This document shows positions 1 through 7,307 of a stretch of 44,030 bases of DNA, in pieces. This DNA comes from Acidobacteriota bacterium (lineage in GTDB: Bacteria > Acidobacteriota > Terriglobia > 2-12-FULL-54-10), in the NCBI GenBank assembly GCA_009691245.1, contig SHUM01000026.1, forward strand, positions 1 to 44,030, written 5' to 3'. Within the stretch, counting starts at the first letter, position 1, and each line of letters begins with the position of its first letter. The position numbers were made by a program, and so were the translations under genes. Under the pieces are notes generated by a model, which saw only the letters and a program-made list of their open reading frames with translations, had not been told where the DNA came from and searched no databases.

Positions 1-200
1 TAGGACCTGGGAGGGGGGAGGGCGGCGACGGCGCGGTTGATGGCGGCGACGGTCCCGTCGGTGCTGCCGTCATCGATGATGATGTGCTCGACGGCGATGC
101 GTCCACAGGTCACTGAGGCAGCGACCGAGGCGATGCATGCGGCGATGTGGTCAGCACCATTGTAGACGGGGGTGATCACTGACACACGCGGTACGGTCAT
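1..200 (-). CDS. Family 2 glycosyltransferase, N-terminal part only
   Basis: The reverse strand encodes the start of a GT-A fold (family 2) glycosyltransferase. From the ATG at 200 the protein begins MTVPRVSVITPVYNG, then has EHIIIDDGSTDGT; these are the first beta strand and the nucleotide-sugar-binding DDGS block of the family. The enzyme would transfer a sugar from a nucleotide-sugar to a polysaccharide or lipid acceptor. Only about 66 residues lie in the window; the catalytic DxD region and the C-terminus are off the left edge. An in-frame ATG five codons upstream, at 215, is an alternative start; neither has a clear ribosome-binding site. Family confidence is high; substrate unknown. Confidence 0.85.
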   Translation of the reverse strand, partial: MTVPRVSVITPVYNGADHIAACIASVAASVTCGRIAVEHIIIDDGSTDGTVAAINRAVAALPPPRS

Positions 201-386
201 ATCTGTGCATTTCATCTTATTTGATAATTCTGAGGCGTGGATGGTCTTGGGTCGTCATTGTAGTAGATCGGATGTGAATGACGAAGGTCTCGCTCCGCCT
301 AACTCCTGTTTAGGCTGACCTGGATAAAACCGGTCCTGGTCGGCCTAAGACGAAACCGCCGGCGGCGATCAGGCACGGCAACCGCT
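201..386. other. Intergenic region, no gene seen
   Basis: This gap separates the leftward glycosyltransferase from the rightward tape-measure remnant. It holds a small hairpin near 297-317 (GCCTAA and TTAGGC arms) and a GC-rich GCCGCCGGCGG stretch near 355-367. I see no convincing promoter or coding region. Confidence 0.4.
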
Positions 387-491
387 TTGATTGTAACAAC
401 TTTCCCCATGTCCACCAACTTTCCTCCCAGTTCTAGCCCGACCGGTCAGGGTGGACTAGTTAGCTTGCTGGGATTGACCATTGTAAGCATT

Positions 492-912
492 GTGGCCGCT
501 GATAACAAGCTCGAACTGGTGATCCAGGTGGATGCCGCCGGAGCGAATGCTTCGATCAAGAGCGTCAATACCAGTCTGTCCGGTCTTGAAAAGACCGCCG
601 TGTCTTCCGCGAAGGGCGCGTCCAAGGGGATCGACGGGATGAAACTGAGCATGACCAAGGCCGTCGTTGCCGGCAACGCCATCTACGATGTGGCGAAGAG
701 AGCCGTTGCTGCCCTGAAAGACTTCACCCTCGGCGCGATTCAAACCCCAAGACGAGATGGGCAAGGCCGCTCAAAAGCTCGGCCCGACCGTGAGGGAATT
801 TTCTGAACTGCGGGGCATAGACTAACTGTCCGGGGCGGAGCTTTCCGGGATTGAGGTCGTGCAATTGGGCACGGTGATCGGGATTCTCTCCAAGAACATG
901 CTGGCGGCGCGA
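492..912 (+). pseudogene. Degraded phage tail tape-measure protein, N-terminal remnant
   Basis: From the GTG at 492 the frame reads VAADNKLELVIQVDAAG, then NASIKSVNTSLSGLEK, GIDGMKLSMTKAVVAG and a helical segment to KDFTLGAIQ. This is the usual beginning of long tail-length tape-measure proteins of siphophage-type elements. Near 741-750 the frame is lost. The expected continuation, DEMGKAAQKLGPTVREFSEL, appears in another frame from 751, is cut by a TAA at 823-825, and resumes as LSGAELSGIEVVQLGT and ILSKNML to about 909. So one frameshift and one stop are visible, and the long coiled-coil and C-terminal parts are missing. No other phage genes lie nearby, so this is a relic. The open frame extends upstream to an ATG at 387, but homology-like sequence begins only at the GTG. 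Confidence 0.7.
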
Positions 913-1058
913 CGTTCGTCGTGTGCAACGAAATTCCCGCCTGGTCCGTCAAAGGTCTGTAGTGGAGCACGCCTTTCATTTGGGTTGGCGTCTGGGGTGG
1001 CTGCGGGAGACCGGATGGCGGTTGGACAGCGGGCCAGGGGTGTGAGACTTTTGTGGCC

Positions 1059-1085
1059 TCTCTGGATCACGTCTCTGGATCACAT
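1059..1085. repeat. Short tandem repeat, 13-nt unit, two copies
   Basis: CTCTGGATCACGT is followed directly by CTCTGGATCACAT, in decayed DNA between the tape-measure remnant and AH1. Further on, GTATCAGG occurs twice 14 nt apart (1116-1123 and 1130-1137), just before the AH1 start. The second pair could be a binding site; there is no direct evidence. Confidence 0.5.
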
Positions 1086-1150
1086 CTAGGGACGGACAGC
1101 GGTTTAAGAATTTAGGTATCAGGCATAGCGTATCAGGATGGTTTCGTAGC

Positions 1151-3142
1151 ATGACATTCACCAAGTTACTCGAGCGCGCGGGCCGCGGGCCTGCTTTCAC
1201 ATGGATACTGGCGACGGCTTGGCTGGCCATCGCCGCGGCGAATCTGCAAGCGCAAGCGCCCGAATTGATTTTTCACAATGGCAAGATTCTGACCGTGGAC
1301 AGCAGCTTCTCGACCGCGCAGGCAGTGGCAGTAACCGGCAACAAAATTTCCGCCGTCGGCGCCAACGATGCGGTACTGGCAACCGCTGGTCCGAGCACGC
1401 AGAAGATTGACCTGAAGGGTCGCACCATGATCCCCGGCCTGGTCGACACGCATCGCCACATGTATGGCGCGGCGGAATCCTCTTACGGCGGGATGATTCC
1501 TCTCGAAGACCATCACCGCTTCCTGATTGACTGGCGCGGCGTGAAGACCAAGGATGACGTGCTGGCGCAGATCAAAGGCCTAATGGAGAAACACAAATTC
1601 GCGCCGGGTCGCTGGGTATACTTCACCAATAATGTCCAGTTCACCGGCGGCGGCGGAGAAAGCGGCAATGAAGGCGGCAATCAGCGCCAGAGCGTGCTGA
1701 CGCCTCTCGAACACGCCAAGATTCTCTACGACCAGTTGAACCAATGGGAGCTCGATAAAGTTACGCCCAACAATCCCGTGCTGCTCTCGCTGGGCATCCC
1801 GGACTTCAATGGCTTCCTGCTGAATAAAGTGGCGATGGATTGGGTGATGACCAACCACGCCGACTTCGTGAAGAAGAACGGACGCTTCTGGATCGATCAA
1901 GCCGGCCGTCCAGACGGGCATCTGGAGCCGCCCGCCAGCCGCTTGGTGCTGCCTTTCACCTATGATCGCAACCCGGCGCAATTGGCCATCATGTACGAGA
2001 AGAACATGTACGAAAACCTGGCCATGGGCATGACCGCCATCGCCACGCGCATGCCCAACGATTCGAAGGCCGCCTACAAATTGCTCGAGAGCCAGGGCAA
2101 GCTCCACTGGCGCATCGGCGTGGGCGTCATCGAGGCCTTCGGTAACGGCAAGCCGCTGACCCCGGCGGTGATGAAGGAATATGCCGCGCAGATCGGCAGC
2201 GGCACCGACAAGGTGTGGGTTACCGGCGTCGGCCCCACCGCCGTTGACGGCGTCACCAGCCGCGCCTGCACGGACCAGAAACGCACCGGAACGTACACCG
2301 CCATCGATAGCTGGTTCCCTGTCGGCCAGTGCCACATGGACGCTGAATATCGCGGATCGCCGAAGCGCGCCTCCGGCATCTCGGAGAACTATTACCGCAA
2401 TTGGGTGATGGCCAGCGGACGCGACGGCGTGCGCTTCGCCAACGTTCACGTCGCGGGCGATCGCGGCACGGGCCTGCTGCTCAATGCGGTCGAACAGATA
2501 CAGCAGCAGTACGGCGCGAACGCGACAAAGGACTGGGCGTTTGACCATTGCGACATGGTCAATCCGCGCGACTTCCCGCGCCTGGCCAAACTGAAGATCA
2601 CCGTGAGCTGTTACGTGCTGCGCTCGGTGAATAACTCCCGCAATATCGAGACCGCCTATGGCACGCAGGTGGCCAACACTTTTCCATCGCCGCTGGCCAG
2701 CATGGTAAAGGCCGGCGCGCGCGTAGTGCTGGAGAGCGACTCGAACTCCTACCTATGGGACGACCTGCGCGCCGCAGTTACGCGCAAGGATCGCAACGGC
2801 AAGGTGTGGGCGCCGCAAGAGAAAATTGATCGCCCCACGGCCCTGCGCATGTTTACCAACTGGGCCGCTGAATACGTCCTGAAGGGCGACAAAATCGGCA
2901 CCATCGAGAAGGGCAAGTACGCGGATATGGTCGTTCTCGACAAGGATTACTTGACCATGCCCGAGGATGACATCGCCACCATCGCCCCGCAAGTGACGGT
3001 GATGGATGGCAAGATCGTCTACGTTCACAAGAACTTCGCCACGGAATATAATCTTCGCCCCGCGGGCGCCGTGGTTTCCTCGTATGAGGACATGGTGAAG
3101 TCGCGCCAGCCGCGCGCCAACGTCGGCGGCATGGGCGGCTAG
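1151..3142 (+). CDS. AH1: secreted YtcJ-like amidohydrolase (Amidohydrolase_3 type)
   Basis: A 663-residue exported metal-dependent hydrolase. Residues 1-36 form a Sec signal peptide ending in AQA. The N-terminal beta-sandwich strand FHNGKILTVD is followed by the metal-binding HxH in LVDTHRHMY (H101, H103). Later blocks match the family: NVHVAGDRG (H433, D437), DHCDMV (H466), VVLESDS (D530), and the closing sandwich strand GTIEKGKYADMVVLDKDYLT. Known relatives (YtcJ, N-substituted formamide deformylase) cleave C-N bonds of amide or formamide compounds; the substrate here is unknown. The lysine many relatives carry in a VKxFxDG block is not seen; GPTAVDG (361-367) stands there. Four cysteines (C373, C394, C467, C487) lie close to active-site blocks and recur in all four paralogs. 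AH1 alone has a Gly-rich insert near residues 166-178. The ATG at 1151 is weakly supported by ribosome-binding sequence but gives a good signal peptide. Confidence 0.88.
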   Translation: MTFTKLLERAGRGPAFTWILATAWLAIAAANLQAQAPELIFHNGKILTVDSSFSTAQAVAVTGNKISAVGANDAVLATAGPSTQKIDLKGRTMIPGLVDTHRHMYGAAESSYGGMIPLEDHHRFLIDWRGVKTKDDVLAQIKGLMEKHKFAPGRWVYFTNNVQFTGGGGESGNEGGNQRQSVLTPLEHAKILYDQLNQWELDKVTPNNPVLLSLGIPDFNGFLLNKVAMDWVMTNHADFVKKNGRFWIDQAGRPDGHLEPPASRLVLPFTYDRNPAQLAIMYEKNMYENLAMGMTAIATRMPNDSKAAYKLLESQGKLHWRIGVGVIEAFGNGKPLTPAVMKEYAAQIGSGTDKVWVTGVGPTAVDGVTSRACTDQKRTGTYTAIDSWFPVGQCHMDAEYRGSPKRASGISENYYRNWVMASGRDGVRFANVHVAGDRGTGLLLNAVEQIQQQYGANATKDWAFDHCDMVNPRDFPRLAKLKITVSCYVLRSVNNSRNIETAYGTQVANTFPSPLASMVKAGARVVLESDSNSYLWDDLRAAVTRKDRNGKVWAPQEKIDRPTALRMFTNWAAEYVLKGDKIGTIEKGKYADMVVLDKDYLTMPEDDIATIAPQVTVMDGKIVYVHKNFATEYNLRPAGAVVSSYEDMVKSRQPRANVGGMGG

Positions 3143-3170
3143 GCGCTTGGCTCAATAATTTTTGACTTAG

Positions 3171-3195
3171 GGCACGGGAAACCGTGCCTTTTTTT
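3171..3195 (+). terminator. Rho-independent terminator after AH1
   Basis: Perfect 7-bp stem GGCACGG / CCGTGCC with a GAAA loop, followed by seven T residues. It lies 28 nt beyond the AH1 stop and separates AH1 from the receptor genes. Confidence 0.92.
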
Positions 3196-3210
3196 GATGG
3201 CGTACCCTAA

Positions 3211-3298
3211 TCAGAGCCCCGACCGCAAGGGGGGGGGCGCGTTCGCGGGTTAACACTGACCATGGAACGTGCCCCCTCCCTTGCGGTCGGGGCTCTGA
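3211..3298. repeat. Large palindromic REP-like element, copy 1
   Basis: The left arm (3211-3238, beginning TCAGAGCCCCGACCGCAAGG) and right arm (3271-3298) are inverted copies with 27 of 28 positions matching, separated by 32 nt. The same arms flank a different loop at 7015-7103. Conserved arms with unrelated loops suggest a dispersed, possibly mobile, palindromic repeat rather than a plain terminator. Confidence 0.85.
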
Positions 3299-3342
3299 TA
3301 CAGCATCAGTAAAAACGGGCTGGTGGCGCAACAATTTCCTGA

Positions 3343-3371
3343 TTGACACCAACGGGTTGCGCTGCCATAAT
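3343..3371 (+). promoter_or_regulatory. Sigma70-type promoter of the first receptor, with palindromic spacer
   Basis: TTGACA (3343-3348), a 17-nt spacer, and CATAAT (3366-3371). The spacer contains CAACGGGTTG, a CAAC/GTTG inverted repeat suited to a dimeric regulator. Nearly the same sequence precedes the second receptor (7175-7203), differing at three positions across TTGACA to CATAATCCGC. Predicted transcription start is near 3378, leaving a leader of about 108 nt before the ATG at 3486. Confidence 0.8.
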
Positions 3372-3485
3372 CCGCGCAGTTGGTTGGACGCGTTCGGGTG
3401 AATACCGATGGGCGGCTCGAAGTCTCCTGTACCTCGATCTCACAATGAACCAGTCAGGCTCGCAGTCTGCAAGGTGGAGGTGTCT

Positions 3486-6400
3486 ATGCAAGGATCGATC
3501 ACAGTATTAAGTCGTTATGGGTCTCGCCTCGCGGCAATAGTTTTGCTGGGGGCCATCGCGCTGGGTATCGGTAGTTCACTGTGGGCGCAAACCACGGCCA
3601 CCATTCTGGGCACGGTGAAAGATCAATCCGGCGCGGTGCTGCCCGGAGCGGAGGTTACCGCCACCAACACGGAGACGGGTATCGCTCGCGTAACCGCGGC
3701 AGGCGCGCGCGGCGAATTCCGCCTCTCCGCGATGACCGTGGGAAGTTACAACGTACATGCCGGCATGACCGGCTTCCAGTCCGAATTGCGCAGCGGCATC
3801 ACGCTGTCCATCGGCCGCGAGGCCGTAGTGGACTTCACGCTCTCAGTCGGCAACGTCTCCGAGCAAGTAACGGTTACCGGCGAAGCGCCGCTGATTGAGA
3901 CGACCACGGCGACGGTCAGCGGCCTGATCGATCCCAAGCAGATGCGCGAGATTCCGCTGAACGCGCGCAGCTTCATCGAGCTGGTGCCCCTGCAGGCCGG
4001 CGCCGTCTATTCGGAGTCAGCCGAGCGCTCTGCCTCGAAGGGTTTTGGCGTGAAGGTATCCATCAGCGGCACGCGCTACAACGGCAACGCTTTCCTGCTC
4101 GATGGCGCCAATATCAATGATATGGCGGGCAGCGCGGGCAGCGCCGCCGGGACCCTGGCCGGCGTGGAAACCGTGCGCGAATTCAAGATCATCACCAACG
4201 CCTTCGACGCCGAGTACGGCAACCATGTGGGCGGCGTAGTCAGCGCCATCACCAAGTCCGGCACCAACACCCTGCACGGGTCGCTATTTGAGTTCTTCCG
4301 CAACGACGTGCTGGACGCTCCCGATTTCGATGACAACCGTCTGACCGCCGGCAAGAAGCCTCCCTTCCGCCGCAACCAATATGGCGGCGCGATTGGCGGC
4401 CCGGTAAAGCAAAACTCCATCTTCTTCTTCGCCAGCTATGAGGCGCTGCGCGAATCGCTGGGCACGCCGGGCGACTATATAGTGCCGGGGCCGGAGCTTC
4501 GTCAAGGCTGCGTGCCGACAATTTCCGGTGCCAGCCCCAACGTGGCTCGGACCGGCTATAATTGCTACAACGCCGCAGGAACAGCGACCGTGGTTCCCTT
4601 AACCGGAGCGTTGAACGGCGTGGTAAATCCCAGCACTCGGTCGTTCATGGACATGTATCCGGCGGCCAATACTCCCTGCTCGGCAAATTGCTTCACGGGA
4701 AATTCGTTCTGGTCAGCCAACGGGACCGGGACCTTTACGCGCGCGGAATCGCGCACCACCAATCAGGATTTCATTACTGGCCGCGGCGACGTGCGCCTCT
4801 CTGACGCAGACAGCTTCTTCTTCCGCTACACACAGGATATTGCGGACGTGACGGAGCCTAATTTTGAAACGGCGGAGGTCTCCAGCACCCACAACCGCTA
4901 CATCACGATGGAAGAGACGCACATCTTTTCGCCCACCCTGCTGGGCCGCACCCACTTTTCGTTTGTGCGGACACCCATGGGCCTGAAGGATGTGAGTTCA
5001 AAGTCTCTGGGACTGGCCGATTACGAGTTGCTGGCTTGCGCCACCTGCACCGGCTTCACCAACAGTTTCACCGGCAACGACGTTCCCGGCGCGCTGGTTC
5101 CCGGCCTGATCACCTCCACCGGAGGCGACAGCACTAATCCGAAGGTGCATAACTTGAACACCTTCCAGTTTCAAGAGGGAATCACGTATAGCGTCGGACG
5201 CCACAGCTTGAAGTTCGGCGGCAGTTTCCAGCGGAACCAATTCAACCAGCGCTCGGACTTTTTCTCCGGCGGCAGCTTCAACTTCAGCTCCATCGACGAC
5301 TTCATCCGAGCAAACGTAAATAGCTTCAGCGTCACCTCGCCGGGCTCGGACAACAATCGCGGCTGGCGGATGAACCTGATGGGGATGTACCTCCAGGATG
5401 ACATCAGCCTGCGTCCCGGCCTGACTCTCAACGTGGGACTGCGCTACGAGTTCATCACCACGCCGTGGGAAGTGAACGGCAAGGTGGCGCAGATCCGCCG
5501 TCTGGACGAAGCCCACTTCTACACTGTGCGGTCAGACCAGACTGATATCGGGGATCCCTTTTTCCTGAATCCTTCGCTGAAGAACTTTGCCCCGCGCATC
5601 GGCGTGGCCTGGGCTCCCTTTGCCGGCGGCAAGACCGCCATCCGCGCCGGCGGCGGAATCTTTCATGAACAACTGACTCAGGGCCTCTTTCAGACCGGAG
5701 GGGTTCGCCTGGCGCCGTTCTACTCGGCCGCCGTGGTAAGCACCACCGCGCTCCCGGCGGGCTGCCCGCCAATTGCCTTTCCGGACGCCTACCAGAGTCA
5801 GGGCAGCATCTTATCAAGATGCGGCGGCAAACCGCAGGCCGACGCGTTCCAGTGGGATGCCGATCAGCCGACGGTGTACAAGTTCAGCACCACGATCCAG
5901 CAGGAGTTGTTCCCCAACACCACGCTGGAAGTGGGTTACGCGGGCACGCGCGGAGTTCACAACACGCGTGGCAACATGCTCCTGAACACCACGCCGGTGA
6001 ATGAAGTGCCCGCGCTGGGCGGCAGGTTTATCTTTGTGGAACAGCCCTTGCCGAATTCCAATTGGGACCGCATGCGCTGGCGCATGACCGACGGAACTTC
6101 CTGGTACAACGCGTTGCTGGTAACGGTCAGCAAGCGGTTCAGCCAGGGATTTCAGGTGGGGAGTTCCTACACCTTCTCGAAGTCGCTGGATGATAGCTCC
6201 ACCTTCTCGGGCGGCTCCGACTTCGGCGGCCAGGACACCCTGGGCGTCCGCAGGCAGCACTGGAAGGGCCGCTCGGCCTTCGACGTCAGCCAAAGCTGGA
6301 GCACCAATTTCCAATATGAATTGCCCGGCAAAGAGATTTCCGGCATCGCGGGGAAAATCTTGGGCGGATGGAACATCGGCGGCGTCCTGCGCGCCTACAG

Positions 6401-6992
6401 CGGCAATCCGGTAACGCCGAGCGCCACGCGATCGGCATTGAACCGACTGGGCACAGGAGCCCTGACCGGCAATGGCGGAACAACCACCTGCACGGCCGCC
6501 CAGCGAACCGCGGGTTGCGTAACCAATGCCATCACCTATGTGGCGGGCAGCACCGTGAATCTGGCTCCGGGCGTTACCCGCCTGGCGATCAATCCCGGCA
6601 GCCGCACCCAGTACATCAATCCAGCGGAGCTTGCCTGGCCGGGAAGCTTCCAGAATGGCTCGGCTCCGCTCAACTATCCGGGCGCGGGAAAGGATGGCGC
6701 GGCGGGCGGCTTGGTGGCCATTGGAAACATCGGAAGAAATGTCATCACGGTTCCCGGGAACTTCAATCTGGACCTCTCTCTGCGCAAGGACACCGCGATG
6801 CCCATGCTGGGCGAGCAGGGCAAGATGGAGTTCCGCTTTGAACTGTTCAACGCTCCGAATCATACGCGGCTGGGGTTGCCCGGCATCGCGCTATTCAACA
6901 ACCGCGGCGAGCCGAACGTCAATGCGGGCATCATCTCCGATTCGCGCGGCAACTCGCGGCAGATGCAGCTTTCGCTGCGCATGGTGTTCTAA
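3486..6992 (+). CDS. TBDR1: Oar-like TonB-dependent receptor with carboxypeptidase-regulatory-like domain
   Basis: A 1168-residue outer-membrane receptor. A signal peptide ends near WAQ (residue 35). Next is a carboxypeptidase-regulatory-like fold (about 37-120, ILGTVKDQSGAVLPGAEVTA), then the plug (about 125-265, with SISGTRYNGNAFLLDGANI and AITKSGTNTLHGSLFEFFRN), then a long beta-barrel ending in an aromatic C-terminus (LSLRMVF). Such proteins take up or bind large substrates using TonB energy. The start at 3486 has GGAGG at 3476-3480; an upstream in-frame ATG at 3408 would bury the signal peptide. The mature part carries ten cysteines in five local pairs (for example CSANC and CATC), whereas the neighbouring receptor TBDR2 has none. 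No TonB box was identified and no SusD partner is present. Substrate unknown; the amidohydrolase neighbours suggest an amide-containing compound. Confidence 0.9.
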   Translation: MQGSITVLSRYGSRLAAIVLLGAIALGIGSSLWAQTTATILGTVKDQSGAVLPGAEVTATNTETGIARVTAAGARGEFRLSAMTVGSYNVHAGMTGFQSELRSGITLSIGREAVVDFTLSVGNVSEQVTVTGEAPLIETTTATVSGLIDPKQMREIPLNARSFIELVPLQAGAVYSESAERSASKGFGVKVSISGTRYNGNAFLLDGANINDMAGSAGSAAGTLAGVETVREFKIITNAFDAEYGNHVGGVVSAITKSGTNTLHGSLFEFFRNDVLDAPDFDDNRLTAGKKPPFRRNQYGGAIGGPVKQNSIFFFASYEALRESLGTPGDYIVPGPELRQGCVPTISGASPNVARTGYNCYNAAGTATVVPLTGALNGVVNPSTRSFMDMYPAANTPCSANCFTGNSFWSANGTGTFTRAESRTTNQDFITGRGDVRLSDADSFFFRYTQDIADVTEPNFETAEVSSTHNRYITMEETHIFSPTLLGRTHFSFVRTPMGLKDVSSKSLGLADYELLACATCTGFTNSFTGNDVPGALVPGLITSTGGDSTNPKVHNLNTFQFQEGITYSVGRHSLKFGGSFQRNQFNQRSDFFSGGSFNFSSIDDFIRANVNSFSVTSPGSDNNRGWRMNLMGMYLQDDISLRPGLTLNVGLRYEFITTPWEVNGKVAQIRRLDEAHFYTVRSDQTDIGDPFFLNPSLKNFAPRIGVAWAPFAGGKTAIRAGGGIFHEQLTQGLFQTGGVRLAPFYSAAVVSTTALPAGCPPIAFPDAYQSQGSILSRCGGKPQADAFQWDADQPTVYKFSTTIQQELFPNTTLEVGYAGTRGVHNTRGNMLLNTTPVNEVPALGGRFIFVEQPLPNSNWDRMRWRMTDGTSWYNALLVTVSKRFSQGFQVGSSYTFSKSLDDSSTFSGGSDFGGQDTLGVRRQHWKGRSAFDVSQSWSTNFQYELPGKEISGIAGKILGGWNIGGVLRAYSGNPVTPSATRSALNRLGTGALTGNGGTTTCTAAQRTAGCVTNAITYVAGSTVNLAPGVTRLAINPGSRTQYINPAELAWPGSFQNGSAPLNYPGAGKDGAAGGLVAIGNIGRNVITVPGNFNLDLSLRKDTAMPMLGEQGKMEFRFELFNAPNHTRLGLPGIALFNNRGEPNVNAGIISDSRGNSRQMQLSLRMVF

Positions 6993-7014
6993 GCCAGTTT
7001 TTCCAGATGGTGTA

Positions 7015-7103
7015 TCAGAGCCCCCGACCGCCAGGGAGGGGGCACGTCGCATGGCACGTAATAATCGGCCAGCGTGCCCCCTCCCTGGCGGTCGGGGCTC
7101 TGA
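7015..7103. repeat. Large palindromic REP-like element, copy 2
   Basis: Arms of 30-31 nt (left from 7015, TCAGAGCCCCCGACCGCCAG; right to 7103) are inverted copies differing by one extra C, with a loop of about 28 nt. The arms resemble those at 3211-3298 while the loop does not. It starts 22 nt after the TBDR1 stop and may also act as a transcript-end hairpin. Confidence 0.85.
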
Positions 7104-7174
7104 TTAGGTCACAGCACCAATAAAAAGGCTCTGGGCCAGCGCACCTTCGCCAATGCCATCCAATTTTTTCTCAA

Positions 7175-7203
7175 TTGACATCAACCAGTTGCGCTGCCAT
7201 AAT
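7175..7203 (+). promoter_or_regulatory. Sigma70-type promoter of the second receptor, twin of that at 3343
   Basis: TTGACA (7175-7180), 17-nt spacer, CATAAT (7198-7203). The spacer includes CAACCAGTTG, again a CAAC/GTTG inverted repeat, followed by the same GCGCTGC as in the first promoter. Predicted leader about 98 nt. The match to 3343-3371 suggests shared regulation or a duplicated promoter. Confidence 0.8.
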
Positions 7204-7307
7204 CCGCCCAACTAATGAAAGCACAGACTTGGCTCACAATCGCATCCGGTTCTTGTGCCGCGGCTTTCGGCATGCAGGCCAACCGCCGATCCCAAGGAGG
7301 GATGTCC

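Noticed and set aside
3408-3485. Upstream start for TBDR1, with similar extensions for TBDR2 (7215), AH2 (10694), AH3 (12745) and the amidase (18622)
   Set aside because: Downstream starts give proper signal peptides and, except in the amidase, have ribosome-binding sites; the longer versions pass through repeats or terminators.
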